46,094 bases of DNA from Pseudomonadota bacterium (GCA_003576765.1 QEVP01000018.1:1-46094), one strand, 5' to 3'; positions 25,956 to 34,989 are shown, counted from the stretch's first letter. Numbers and translations are program-made. Notes: generated by a model from the sequence alone, not told the origin.

Positions 25956-26841
25956 GGCCGAGCCGCCCGAACAGGCCCTGCGGGCGGAACACGAGGACCA
26001 GCACCATGATGCTGAACACGATGGGGTCGCTCCATACCGGCGAGACGACCAGACTCGACAGCACCTGGACCTGGGCCAGCAGCAGACCGGCGACCACGGT
26101 GCCGATGATCGAGCCCATGCCACCGACGATGACCACGGTGAAAGCCATGAAGATGAAGTCGCGCCCCATCGTCGGGAACACCGAGAACACCGGGGCCAGC
26201 AGCACGCCGGCCAGTCCCGCCAACGCCACGCCGAACGCAAACGTGCCGGCATAAACCTTGGTGACGGGAACGCCGAGCGAGGCCGCCATGTTGCGGTCGA
26301 ACGCGGCGGCGCGCACCATCGCGCCGAGCGCGGTCCGGTTGACGATTACGATCACCGCCGCGATGATCGCGATGCCGAACAGGATGAGGAACAGCCGATA
26401 GTTCGGCATCATGATACCGAACATCTCGATCGCGCCGGGGATCGGCGTCGACGGCCGCTGGGTGTTCGGACCGAATGCCACCTTAAGCACGTCCTCCAGC
26501 ACCAGTGCGAGGCCGAAGGTCAGCAGCAGCGTGGTGACGTGGCGGTCCGGCTTGTTGAACACCCGCTGAATCAGCCCGCGCTCGGTCAGATAGCCGAGCG
26601 GGATCATCAGCAGCGGCACGATCAGGAGCAGTAGCCAGAAGTTGATGCCGACCGCCCCGAGCGCTAGCGCCGCATAGGCACCGATGGCATAGAACTCGCC
26701 GTGCGCCATGTTGATGACGTCGAGCAGGCCGAAGATGATGGTCAGGCCAAGCGCCACCAGGACCACGGCGACGCCGAGCGACAGCCCCGTGATCATCTGC
26801 GGCGCCAGCACGAACTGGATAAAGTCGAGGGTCGAGGTCAT
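25948..26841 (-). CDS. livH: Liv-type ABC permease LivH (system 2)
   Basis: This 297-residue permease has about eight spans. Landmarks are LVALGLTIIFGLLDVINMAHG, GAMVRAAAFDRNMAASLGVP and GGMGSIIGTVVAGLLL. ATG 26841 is preferred over the longer open frame because family homology starts at MTSTLDFIQFVLAPQ. A long hairpin (26906-26943) lies between it and the binding-protein gene upstream, a common arrangement that lowers permease expression relative to the receptor. Confidence 0.92.
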   Translation of the reverse strand: MTSTLDFIQFVLAPQMITGLSLGVAVVLVALGLTIIFGLLDVINMAHGEFYAIGAYAALALGAVGINFWLLLLIVPLLMIPLGYLTERGLIQRVFNKPDRHVTTLLLTFGLALVLEDVLKVAFGPNTQRPSTPIPGAIEMFGIMMPNYRLFLILFGIAIIAAVIVIVNRTALGAMVRAAAFDRNMAASLGVPVTKVYAGTFAFGVALAGLAGVLLAPVFSVFPTMGRDFIFMAFTVVIVGGMGSIIGTVVAGLLLAQVQVLSSLVVSPVWSDPIVFSIMVLVLVFRPQGLFGRLGHA

Positions 26842-26905
26842 CGTCTCGTCACCATGGCTCTCGGGCCGATCGCCCGGGCAGGCCAGTGAAGGCAGGGAAC
26901 GGCGT

Positions 26906-26943
26906 CGGCCGGCGCCGTGCGTGCGAGGCACAGGCGCCGGCCG
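26906..26943 (-). promoter_or_regulatory. Intercistronic stem-loop between livK and livH (system 2)
   Basis: An 11-bp perfect stem CGGCCGGCGCC (26906-26916) / GGCGCCGGCCG (26933-26943) with a 16-base loop begins five bases after the livK stop. There is no U-run, so it should stabilise the livK message or attenuate rather than fully terminate. Confidence 0.7.
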
Positions 26944-26948
26944 TCAGC

Positions 26949-28121
26949 TCAGAACCGCTTGCACTCGTCGGCACCGATCGCCTCACTGCCCGCCACATCG
27001 CCGACGACGTTGAACTTGCCCTCCCGGACCTGAACGACATACATCGGCTGCACGGCCTGGTGATCCTCTGAGCGCATCGTCTTTTCGCCTTGTGGCGTCA
27101 TCCATGTCAGGCCGCGCATCGCCACGCGCACCTTGTCGGTCTCGGTTGACTGCGCCTTCTCGACGGCGGCCTTGTAGAAATAGATCAGGCCGTAGCTGTC
27201 GGCGCCGTAGAGATCGGGATCGGCGTTGTAGGCCGCCTTGAAGTCGGCGACGAATTTCTTGTTCTGCGGGTTGTCGATCTGCACCGAGTAACCGACGCCG
27301 GTGCCGAAGCCATTGGCTGCGGAGCCGATCGCCCCGATGTTTTGCGAGGTCACGGTGCCCGAGGCGCCGACCACCAGAAGGTTGCCGAGCAGGCCGAAGT
27401 CCTGCATCTGGGTCAGCAGACGTACGGTGTCATTACCCGCGACCGAGGTGTAGAGCACCTCCGGCCGGGCCTGGCGCAGTTGCCCGAAATATTGCGTGTA
27501 GTCCTTGTTGTCGAGCGGGGCGAACACCTCGCCGACCGAGGTCGCACCGAGACCCTCGATTGTGCGCTTGAAGGTCGCCACCGTCGAGCGGCCCATCTCG
27601 TAGTCGGGACCGAGGAAAAACACCTTGGCCTTGGGCTTCTGCTTCGCCACCCACGCGGCCAGCGCCGCCGACTGCTGGCCGGCCCGGGCATTGACGCGGA
27701 ACACGTTGGGCGAGCATTTGTCGCCGGTGATCGAGTCGGCAAACGACACCGTGGTGGCGATCAGTTTGCCGGCCCGCTCCGCGGTCTGGCCGACCGCCAG
27801 CGTCGAGCCGGAATTGACCGTGCCGGTCAGAAAATCGACCTTCTGCGATTCAAACAGCTTGTCGGCCTTCTGCACCGCTACCGACGGATTGGCCTCCTCA
27901 TCCTCAAACAGCAACTCGATCTGCCGGCCCATGATGCCACCCGCGGCATTGACTTCCTTGGTCGCAAGCTCAAGTCCCCACCGAACCTGCTGACCGATCG
28001 GCGAGTACGTCCCGGATAAAGGCGTCACAACGCCAATCTTGATCGGATCGGCAGCAAGTGCCTGCACCGACAGCATCGTGGTCGCGGCAAGCAACGTCAG
28101 CAGCGTCGTCGATCGTGTCAT
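26949..28121 (-). CDS. livK: Periplasmic binding protein of Liv-type ABC transporter (system 2)
   Basis: This 390-residue type-I receptor has a Sec signal (MTRSTTLLTLLAATTMLSVQALA, cut before ADP). The mature protein starts PIKIGVVTPLSGTYSPIGQQ, the classical LivJ/K start, with AGGIMGRQIELLFEDEEANP and FLTGTVNSGSTLAVG for ligand contacts. ATG 28121 has AAGGGAGAAG upstream; the open frame extending further is not used. It follows the crotonase gene after 100 bases that hold two hairpins. Receptors of this group often bind aromatic or other organic acids. Position after a putative furoate pathway suggests a heteroaromatic acid ligand. Confidence 0.91.
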   Translation of the reverse strand: MTRSTTLLTLLAATTMLSVQALAADPIKIGVVTPLSGTYSPIGQQVRWGLELATKEVNAAGGIMGRQIELLFEDEEANPSVAVQKADKLFESQKVDFLTGTVNSGSTLAVGQTAERAGKLIATTVSFADSITGDKCSPNVFRVNARAGQQSAALAAWVAKQKPKAKVFFLGPDYEMGRSTVATFKRTIEGLGATSVGEVFAPLDNKDYTQYFGQLRQARPEVLYTSVAGNDTVRLLTQMQDFGLLGNLLVVGASGTVTSQNIGAIGSAANGFGTGVGYSVQIDNPQNKKFVADFKAAYNADPDLYGADSYGLIYFYKAAVEKAQSTETDKVRVAMRGLTWMTPQGEKTMRSEDHQAVQPMYVVQVREGKFNVVGDVAGSEAIGADECKRF

Positions 28122-28153
28122 TGTCTTCTCCCTTGTGATGTGTCGTGTTTGAT

Positions 28154-28178
28154 TTGCTCCGTGCCTCCAGCGGAGCAA
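28154..28178 (-). promoter_or_regulatory. Stem-loop in the livK (system 2) leader
   Basis: TTGCTCCG (28154-28161) and CGGAGCAA (28171-28178) are perfect inverse complements around nine bases. It lies about 32 bases before the livK start on the minus strand. It may be an operator dyad or leader hairpin. Confidence 0.45.
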
Positions 28179-28187
28179 CCTTGGAGT

Positions 28188-28216
28188 GGCGCCCGCCACC
28201 ACCGGCGGCGGGCGCC
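28188..28216 (-). terminator. Stem-loop after the crotonase gene (possible attenuator)
   Basis: A 10-bp perfect stem GGCGCCCGCC (28188-28197) / GGCGGGCGCC (28207-28216) with a nine-base loop sits six bases after the crotonase stop. No U-run follows in the leftward direction, so partial termination or message protection is more likely than a full stop. Confidence 0.5.
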
Positions 28217-28221
28217 TGCCG

Positions 28222-29028
28222 TCAGCTCCCCTTGAAGTTCGGAGCACGCTTGGCGTCGAACGCCTCGACCCCCTCGCGGAAATCGTCGGACTGGCGCAGC
28301 CGGCTGTAGCAGTGCCCTTCCAACTCGATGGCGATCGACAGGGTCGAGTCTTCCGTATCGTTCAGAAGCTTTTTTGCCGTGCGTTGAGCTAACGGCGAAA
28401 ATGCGCGCAGCTCATCAACCAGCGCATCGGTCGCCTTTTCGAGATCGGCATCGGCGACGCACTCGGTGACGATCCCCCACTCCAGCGCCTGCTTGGCGGG
28501 AATGCGCTTCGAGCGCATAACAATGTCCTTGGTGCGGGTGATTCCGATCATTTTCTGCAGCCGCGCCGAGCCGCCGGAGCCGGGAATCTGGCCGAGCTTC
28601 TGCTCGGGCAACGCGTACTGCGCAGTCTCCGACGCGATGCGGAAGTCGCATGCCAGGGTCAGCTCGAAGCCGACGCCGAAGCAGTAGCCCCGATTGGCGA
28701 CGATTACGGGCTTGGCGCAACGAGCGGGCGAGGCAATATTCCAGGCGAGCTTCGAGACATGCTCGGGCGAGGCCTTCATGAAGCCGCCGATATTGCCGCC
28801 GCTGGAAAAATGCTGGCCGACGGCACGCACGACGATGGCCCGCACCCGCGCATCCTCGTCAAGGGTCTCGAAGGTCAGCCGCAGCTGGTCGCGCTGGGCC
28901 ATCGACACCACGTTGTAGGGCGGCCGGTCGAGGATGATGTCAGCGCGCTCGTGAGCCTCATCGATCTCGACATGGAAGCCATCGAGCTGGCCCAGACGGG
29001 GGTCGCTGAACGAATAAGCAGTCGCCAT
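28222..29028 (-). CDS. Enoyl-CoA hydratase/isomerase (crotonase) family, HmfE-like by context
   Basis: This 268-residue crotonase-fold enzyme acts on CoA thioesters. The oxyanion-hole region is FSSGGNIGGF, and both catalytic glutamates of classical hydratases are present (E122 in GVGFELTLACD, E142 in YALPEQKLG). A generic family call is safe. By position, last after the CoA ligase and the molybdenum hydroxylase, it matches hmfE of Cupriavidus basilensis, whose product acts on the ring-opened furoyl-CoA to yield 2-oxoglutarate and CoA; that is inference. ATG 29028 has AGGACA upstream and lies 25 bases after the ligase stop. Confidence 0.85.
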   Translation of the reverse strand: MATAYSFSDPRLGQLDGFHVEIDEAHERADIILDRPPYNVVSMAQRDQLRLTFETLDEDARVRAIVVRAVGQHFSSGGNIGGFMKASPEHVSKLAWNIASPARCAKPVIVANRGYCFGVGFELTLACDFRIASETAQYALPEQKLGQIPGSGGSARLQKMIGITRTKDIVMRSKRIPAKQALEWGIVTECVADADLEKATDALVDELRAFSPLAQRTAKKLLNDTEDSTLSIAIELEGHCYSRLRQSDDFREGVEAFDAKRAPNFKGS

Positions 29029-29053
29029 ATGCAGTTGTCCTGTATGTTGGTGG

Positions 29054-30598
29054 TTAGGGTTGGGAAGCCGGAAGCTGCCGCTCCTCGCGATAATCGCCAG
29101 CCACGAGCTGGCGCCGCAGCAGCTTTCCGACCGGCGATTTCGGAACTTCTTCGACAAAAATGAAACGGCGCGGCCGCTTGAAGTTGGCAAGACCCGAAAC
29201 CTGGCAATACCGATCCAGCTCTTCGGGCTCGACCGGCGCGCCGCGCTTGATAAAGGCAGCAACGATCTTCCCCCAGCGTTCGTCGGGGAGTCCGGCGACA
29301 GCCACTTCCAGGACCGCAGGATGCAGCGACAGGCAGCTTTCAATTTCCACGGGCGAGACATTCTCGCCGCCGGTCACGATCATGTCGTCGACACGGCCGG
29401 TGACGAACAGATCGCCGTCCTCGTCGACATAGCCGGTGTCGCCCGTGAAGTACCAGCCGTTGCGCAGCGCTTTTGCCGTTGCTTCGGGGTGCTGCCAGTA
29501 ACCCTCGAACGCCTCGTCGCTGCTGGCCAGCGCGATGATCTCGCCCTCCTCGCCTGTGGCCGCCAGATCCAGGGCGCTGGCGGCGTTGAGCTTCACCACC
29601 CGCACATGCTGATTGATTCCCGAGCGGCCAGCCGAGCCAGGCTTGGCGACCGCATCTTGATCGATGGTGAACGTATAGATCTCGGAGCTGCCATAGTGGT
29701 TGACGAACAACTCGGGCTTGAACTCGGCATTGAGCTTCCGCAGCAGCGCATCCGTCATCGGCGCGCCGGCAAAGCCAAGCTTGCGCACGCTGCTGACATC
29801 GGTTGCCGCGAACTCGGCGGCATGAACGAGGTCGTGATAGAGCGTCGGCACCAGATAGAGATTGGTGATCCGCTCCCGCTCGATGGCCCGCAACGCCTGT
29901 ACGGTGTCGTAGCGCGGCAAACAGATGAACGCACCGCCGATCAACGACATAGACAGCAGCGAGCGCACGCCCATCGTATGGTAGAGCGGCATCACACCGA
30001 GCGTCCGCTCGTCGCGCCCGTAGAGGTTTTGCGCGACATGGGCGACCGCGGCGTGACGCTCGACGCGGTGACGACGCGGCACGCCCTTCGGCCGCGAGGT
30101 GGTGCCGGAGGTGTAGAGCATCACCGAGAGCGATTCGGCGGACGCACGGGGCAGCACCTCGGTAGCTGTCTCGGCGATCATTTCCGCGAACGCGAGGACA
30201 CCGTCGGCCGGCGCATCGAGCGCAATCCGGCACAGCGCGCCGGCGCGCTGTGACTGCGCGACCGCCGCCGCGGTGATGTCCTGATAAACGATGGCGCGTG
30301 CTCCAGAATTCTCGAGATAGAAATCGATCTCCTCGGCCTTGGAGCGCCAGTTGATGGGCGTGATGACGAGCCCGGCCAGTTGACAGGCCCAGTGCAGCGT
30401 CGCCGCCTCCCAACGATTTTGCAATGCCGTGACCAGATGGTCGCCGACGCGCAGGCCGGCGTCGTCCAGCGCGGCAACCAGCGCGGAAATCCGCGCGTAC
30501 CATTGCCGGTAGCTCAGCCGCAGATCGCCATCGACGATGGCGGGCGCCTCCGGATCGCGCTCGACGCTGGCGATGAAGCTGGTGCCCAAGTCAAACAT
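29054..30598 (-). CDS. Acyl-CoA synthetase (AMP-forming), HmfD-like by context
   Basis: This 514-residue ANL-superfamily ligase makes an acyl-CoA from acid, ATP and CoA. Motifs are YTSGTTSRPKGVPRRH (AMP-binding loop), HYGSSEIYTF, GWYFTGDTGYVDEDG and the catalytic C-terminal Lys in PKSPVGKLLRR. ATG 30598 overlaps the end of the Fe-S subunit gene by eight bases, so it is translationally coupled to the hydroxylase. That coupling suggests its product, an aryl- or furoyl-CoA, is the substrate of the hydroxylase. 2-Furoyl-CoA synthetase (HmfD) is the best contextual guess; benzoate-type ligases are alternatives. Confidence 0.87.
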   Translation of the reverse strand: MFDLGTSFIASVERDPEAPAIVDGDLRLSYRQWYARISALVAALDDAGLRVGDHLVTALQNRWEAATLHWACQLAGLVITPINWRSKAEEIDFYLENSGARAIVYQDITAAAVAQSQRAGALCRIALDAPADGVLAFAEMIAETATEVLPRASAESLSVMLYTSGTTSRPKGVPRRHRVERHAAVAHVAQNLYGRDERTLGVMPLYHTMGVRSLLSMSLIGGAFICLPRYDTVQALRAIERERITNLYLVPTLYHDLVHAAEFAATDVSSVRKLGFAGAPMTDALLRKLNAEFKPELFVNHYGSSEIYTFTIDQDAVAKPGSAGRSGINQHVRVVKLNAASALDLAATGEEGEIIALASSDEAFEGYWQHPEATAKALRNGWYFTGDTGYVDEDGDLFVTGRVDDMIVTGGENVSPVEIESCLSLHPAVLEVAVAGLPDERWGKIVAAFIKRGAPVEPEELDRYCQVSGLANFKRPRRFIFVEEVPKSPVGKLLRRQLVAGDYREERQLPASQP

Positions 30599-31115
30599 AG
30601 CGGACGTCTTCTTGTCGGGTGGAGAGACTAAGTTCAGCGGCGGCATCCATCGCCGCGCGGACGATCGGCGCGTAGCCGGTGCAGCGGCACAGATGGCCGC
30701 TCAGCACCTCGCGGATTTCCGGCTCGGTCGGCGCGGGGTGGGCGCGCAGATAGACGTCGAGCGACATCAGAATGCCGGCCGTGCAGAATCCGCATTGCAG
30801 TGCATGGTGCCGGCGGAACGCCGCTTGCAGCACTGACAGCCGGCCTGGCTCCGGCGCCAGCCCCTCGACGGTGCGCACCTCACAGCCCTCGACCTGTGCC
30901 GCGAGCGTGAGACAGGAGCGCGCCATTGTGCCGTCGATCGAGACCGTACAGGCGCCGCATACGCCATGTTCGCAGCCGACATGGGTCCCGGTCCGCCCAA
31001 GCTCATGACGTATAAAATCGGCGAGCAGCATGCGCGGCTCGGCGATGCCCTCGACCGCCTCGCCATTGAGGCGGAAACGCACAGGATGGCGTTGCGCGGC
31101 GCTCAAACGCGGCAT
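30591..31115 (-). CDS. Molybdenum hydroxylase small [2Fe-2S] subunit (CoxS family), HmfC-like by context
   Basis: This 174-residue electron-transfer subunit has two [2Fe-2S] clusters. The plant-ferredoxin-type set is C48, C53, C56 and C68 (GCEHGVCGAC). The second set is C108, C111, C143 and C145 (QCGFC; CRC). All eight cysteines are intact. The frame starts at ATG 31115, 13 bases inside the FAD-subunit gene, and ends overlapping the ligase. It passes electrons from the Mo site to FAD in the medium subunit. Confidence 0.93.
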   Translation of the reverse strand: MPRLSAAQRHPVRFRLNGEAVEGIAEPRMLLADFIRHELGRTGTHVGCEHGVCGACTVSIDGTMARSCLTLAAQVEGCEVRTVEGLAPEPGRLSVLQAAFRRHHALQCGFCTAGILMSLDVYLRAHPAPTEPEIREVLSGHLCRCTGYAPIVRAAMDAAAELSLSTRQEDVRYV

Positions 31116-31927
31116 CGCCTGGCCTCATCGATCACGTCGCGCCCAATCTGCCGCACCAGGTCGCGGCGATAGCGGGCAGTGGCATGGATATCGTCGCGCG
31201 CATCGAGGTCGTAAGCGAAGGCGTTGAGCGCATCGTCGAGTGCATCGCCTTCGAGGTCGGGCCAGTCGCGCAACTCGGGACGATCGGCGACGCCGGCCAC
31301 CGCAAGCCGGATGCCGTCAGCATGGGCGATAGCCGCACACGCCGCGATGGCGAAGTCGCCATGGCGGCGCGCCACCTCGCGGAAGCCGCAGCCGCGCCCC
31401 GGCCGGACCCGAAAGGCCACCGCCTCGATCAATTCGTCGTCGTCGCGCGCGGTGCTCATCATGCCGGTGATGTAGTCGCCGGCGGGCAGCACGCGGCGGC
31501 GGCGCGCGCTGCGCAGATGCACCTCGCCGTCGAGTGCGATCAGGCAGAGCGGCATCTCGGCGCTGGGATCGGCATGAGCGACCGATCCGCAGATGGTGCC
31601 ACGGCTTCGCGTCTGTGCGTGGCCGGTCCATGGCAGCGCCAGCGCGATCAGCGGCAGCTTCGCGGCAAGTCTAGGCCATGCCAGCAGCGCCGCTTGGCGC
31701 ACGCCGGCCCCGACGACGACCCTGTCGCCGCCATCGTCAACGCGGGCGAGCGATCCGATCCGCATGACATCAATCAGCACCTTCGGCCGCGCCAGCCGCA
31801 TGTTGAGCATCGGCATCAGCGATTGTCCGCCGGCGATGACGCGCGCGTCGCTACCCTCGGCCGCCAGCACCGCCAGCGCCTCGTCCAGGGTCTCGGCTTG
31901 CACGTAATCGAACGGCGCCGGCTTCAT
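31103..31927 (-). CDS. Molybdenum hydroxylase FAD-binding medium subunit (CoxM family), HmfB-like by context
   Basis: This 274-residue subunit has the FAD signatures VIAGGQSLMPMLNMRLARP (about 40-58) and GTICGSVAHADPSAEMP (about 120-136). The second is normally TIGGS; here Cys replaces the middle Gly, a variant I recall in related oxidoreductases. The C-terminal CO_deh_flav_C domain covers the last 100 residues. ATG 31927 overlaps the large-subunit stop (ATGA). Electrons leave through this FAD to an acceptor not encoded nearby. Confidence 0.92.
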   Translation of the reverse strand: MKPAPFDYVQAETLDEALAVLAAEGSDARVIAGGQSLMPMLNMRLARPKVLIDVMRIGSLARVDDGGDRVVVGAGVRQAALLAWPRLAAKLPLIALALPWTGHAQTRSRGTICGSVAHADPSAEMPLCLIALDGEVHLRSARRRRVLPAGDYITGMMSTARDDDELIEAVAFRVRPGRGCGFREVARRHGDFAIAACAAIAHADGIRLAVAGVADRPELRDWPDLEGDALDDALNAFAYDLDARDDIHATARYRRDLVRQIGRDVIDEARRCRV

Positions 31928-34920
31928 CGCGCGCCTCCGAACAGGCGACGCAGCCAACCCGACAGACCGCCCGCCGCGCCGGCAGCGGGCGCGCCGCCGC
32001 CAGCGTGCCGCGCAAGGGCCGCAAAGAACTGGCCGATGATGACGCGCGCGGCGCCGTCGAGCAGCCGTCCGCCGATGCTGGCGACCTTGCCGCCGATCTC
32101 CGCGTCGTAGGTGTAGGACACCGTGGTGCCGCCATCGTCGCGTGGCGTCAGCGTGATACGGCCTTCGCCGGCACCGTAGCCGAGCGCACCGTCCGCCGTG
32201 CCGGACAGCGTCACCGCACGCGGTGCGTCGAGGTCAAACAGCTTGACCTCGGCGCGATAGCGGCCCTTGACCGGGCCGATGCCGAGCGTCACCTCGGCGC
32301 GGAAATGAGTATCCGATATCTTTTCGACGCCATGGCAGCCGGGAATCACCGCCTGCAGCGTGGCGGGGTCGAGCAGCATGTCCCACACCGCTTGTGGCGG
32401 TGCGCCCACGTCGGCGCTGCCCTCGCCTTCGAGGCCACGGCCGCCCGGCTTTTTGGCGCGCGGCGCAGTCATACCGCCGACCGGCGCCGGCGGCTCCTCG
32501 CCGGCGATCAGCGCACGGATGCGCGCCGGCACCAGCGGCAGCACGATGTTCTTCTCGCCGAGCGCATCGGCGACGGCGTTGGCGATGCACACCGGCGTCG
32601 ACATGCAATTGCCCTCGCCAACGCCCTTCGCCCCAAGCGGCGTGAACGGAGACGGCGTCTGCATGTGAACGATCACCGGTTCGGGCAGTTCGGTCGAGGT
32701 CGGCAACAAGTAGTCGGCAAAGGTGCCGGTCAGAAAACTGCCATCGGCGCCGTAAGCAAACTCCTCCAGCAGCGCCGCGCCGAATCCTTGCCCGAATCCG
32801 CCGCGAATTTGCCCGTCGACCATGCCCGGATGCAGGATGGTGCCGCAGTCATGCGCCGTCACATAGCGGTCGATCCGCACTTCACCGGTGGCGCGATCGA
32901 TCTCCACGCCGCAGATATCGAAAATGAAGCCATGGCACAGCGACGAGTTGATGCGGTCTGCATCGTCCGGAGCGGCTAATTGCTCGGGTGTCCAGAATAC
33001 AGTCTCGCGGATGGTCTGGCCGGCGGCGTCGGGCAGAGAACCCGGCGACCAGTGACTGAGCGCGGCCAGCCGCGCGAACGGCATGGCGTTGTCGGGGTTA
33101 TCGCGCGAAAATACCTTGCCGTTGCCGAACGCCACCTCACTCGCCTCGACGTTGAGATGACTCGCCGCGATGCGCCTGAGCCGCACCGCGATACGATCCG
33201 CGGCGAGTTTCGCGGTGCCGGCGACCGCAGCGGCAAAACGGCTGGAATAATTTCCCGAAGCGATCGACCATGCGTCCTTGGCGGTGTCGATCTCGGTGTT
33301 GACGCGTACGTCCTGCGGCGCGACGCCGAACACGTCAGCGATCACCTGCGCGAGCACGGTGCGATGTCCCTGCCCCTGCGGCACCGACGCGACATGCACC
33401 GACACTGCGCCGACCGGATCGATCGACACCGTCGCGGTCGCCTGAGCGCCGTTCTTCGGCCCGGCCCTGCGGCGCTCGGCCGGCGTCAGCACGGTGGAGA
33501 GATAGCCCATGTTCGATACGCTGGGCTCGACCACCGCAGTGTAGCCGATGCCGTAAAGCCGCCCTTCGGCGCGCGCAGCGGCACGGCGGGCCTTGAGTTC
33601 GTCGAGGCCACCTTCCCGCGCGCCCAGCTCGATGGTTTCGGCATAGTCGCCGGAATCGAGCAGCGCGCCGGAGGCGGTGCGATAAGGAAAAGCATTGCCG
33701 GGCACAAGGTTGCGCCGAATGACGTCGAGCGGATCGATGTCAAGCTCGACGGCGATGCGCTGCATCAGCCGCTCTAGTGCGAAATAGACCTGCGGGCCGC
33801 CGAAACCACGATTGAGGCCGGTCGGGGTCTTGTTGGTGACGATGACGCGGTTGCGCACGCTCATGTGGCGAATGTCGTAGGCCCCGGTGAGGTTGCCATG
33901 CATGCGATAGAGCGTGGCCGGCTCCGGCGCGCGCAGATGCGCGCCGCAATCCTCGACCTGATCCCAATCCAGCGCGAGCACGCGGCCCTCGTCATCCACC
34001 GCCGCCGCCAACGTCGTCGCGCGGTTGGTGGCCGAGCTCGAGGCACAGAGATGCTCGAGCCGGTCCTCGATCCATTTCACCGGACGGCCGGCGATGCGCG
34101 CCGCAGCCGCGATCAGCACGATGTAAGGAAACACGCCCTGCTTGACGCCGAAGCTGCCGCCGGAATCCGGCGGCGTGCGCAGCCGCACCCGGTTGCCGGG
34201 AAGTTTTAACGCGCGGGAGATCACCGCATGGATGCTGAACGGGCCCTGGAAATTGGCGAGGATGTCGTAGGCGTCGTCGCTGACGCTGTATTCGGCAACG
34301 ACGCCGTAGGTCTCGATCGGCGTGCACGAGTTTCGCGGATAGACGATATCGATGGCGATGCGATGCGATGCTGCCGCGAACGCCGCCTCCGGATCGCCGT
34401 AGCGGAAGCGGCGATCGCTTGCGACATTGTGAGGAAAGCCATCATGCAGGATCGGCGCATCGGCGGCGATGGCGGCGAGCGGATCGATCACCGATGGCCG
34501 GGGCGCGTAACGCACCTCGATCAGGTCGAGGGCATCCTCGGCCTTGTAGCGGTCGCTCGCCACCACGACGGCAACCGGCTCACCAACATAGCGCACGCGG
34601 TCGACGGCGATCGGCCAGCACTCGACAGGCGCCTTGACGCCGACGACGAGGCTGGCGGTCAGCGCCTTCACATCCGGGCCGATCACCACCGCGGCAACGC
34701 CCGGCGCGGCCCTGGCAGCGGCGGTATCGATTGTCAGGATATCGGCATGGGCGTGCGGCGAGCGCAGGATCGCTGCGTGGAGCGTGCCGGGACGAACGCC
34801 GAGATCGTCGATGAAGCGACCGTTGCCGGTGAGCAGCGCCGCATCCTCGACACGCTCCGGCGAGCGGCCGATCCATGGCCCGCTCCGCGCGCTCGACGTC
34901 ATCGTCGCTGTCAGGCCCAT
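31924..34920 (-). CDS. Molybdenum hydroxylase large subunit fused to a CoxG domain, HmfA-like by context
   Basis: This 998-residue protein has the molybdopterin-binding CoxL/XdhB-type core (about 10-810) with landmarks GNGRFIDDL, PRNSCTPIETYG, LRTPPDSGGSFGVKQG, TGLNRGFGGPQ and GAKGVGEGN, whose E769 is the expected catalytic base. A CoxG/SRPBCC domain follows at about 830-975 (LEGEGSADVGAPPQAVWDMLLDP ... GGKVASIGGRLLDGAA). An Ala/Gly-rich tail ending GLSGWLRRLFGG could sit on the membrane, as CoxG proteins do. Starts at ATG 34920 or ATG 34902. CO dehydrogenase itself is unlikely because its AYRCSFR loop is absent. Ring hydroxylation of an aryl- or furoyl-CoA is the favoured role. Confidence 0.88.
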   Translation of the reverse strand: MGLTATMTSSARSGPWIGRSPERVEDAALLTGNGRFIDDLGVRPGTLHAAILRSPHAHADILTIDTAAARAAPGVAAVVIGPDVKALTASLVVGVKAPVECWPIAVDRVRYVGEPVAVVVASDRYKAEDALDLIEVRYAPRPSVIDPLAAIAADAPILHDGFPHNVASDRRFRYGDPEAAFAAASHRIAIDIVYPRNSCTPIETYGVVAEYSVSDDAYDILANFQGPFSIHAVISRALKLPGNRVRLRTPPDSGGSFGVKQGVFPYIVLIAAAARIAGRPVKWIEDRLEHLCASSSATNRATTLAAAVDDEGRVLALDWDQVEDCGAHLRAPEPATLYRMHGNLTGAYDIRHMSVRNRVIVTNKTPTGLNRGFGGPQVYFALERLMQRIAVELDIDPLDVIRRNLVPGNAFPYRTASGALLDSGDYAETIELGAREGGLDELKARRAAARAEGRLYGIGYTAVVEPSVSNMGYLSTVLTPAERRRAGPKNGAQATATVSIDPVGAVSVHVASVPQGQGHRTVLAQVIADVFGVAPQDVRVNTEIDTAKDAWSIASGNYSSRFAAAVAGTAKLAADRIAVRLRRIAASHLNVEASEVAFGNGKVFSRDNPDNAMPFARLAALSHWSPGSLPDAAGQTIRETVFWTPEQLAAPDDADRINSSLCHGFIFDICGVEIDRATGEVRIDRYVTAHDCGTILHPGMVDGQIRGGFGQGFGAALLEEFAYGADGSFLTGTFADYLLPTSTELPEPVIVHMQTPSPFTPLGAKGVGEGNCMSTPVCIANAVADALGEKNIVLPLVPARIRALIAGEEPPAPVGGMTAPRAKKPGGRGLEGEGSADVGAPPQAVWDMLLDPATLQAVIPGCHGVEKISDTHFRAEVTLGIGPVKGRYRAEVKLFDLDAPRAVTLSGTADGALGYGAGEGRITLTPRDDGGTTVSYTYDAEIGGKVASIGGRLLDGAARVIIGQFFAALARHAGGGAPAAGAAGGLSGWLRRLFGGAR

Positions 34921-34989
34921 CCGGCGCCGCCTCGTTGTCGCGGCCTCCGGGCCGCTTACGGCACGTTCTGGGAAATATGAGCAGGCGTG

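Noticed and set aside
31924..34920. Carbon monoxide dehydrogenase (form I) large subunit
   Set aside because: The AYRCSFR active-site loop that marks true CO dehydrogenase is absent, and the neighbours are CoA-dependent aromatic-acid enzymes.
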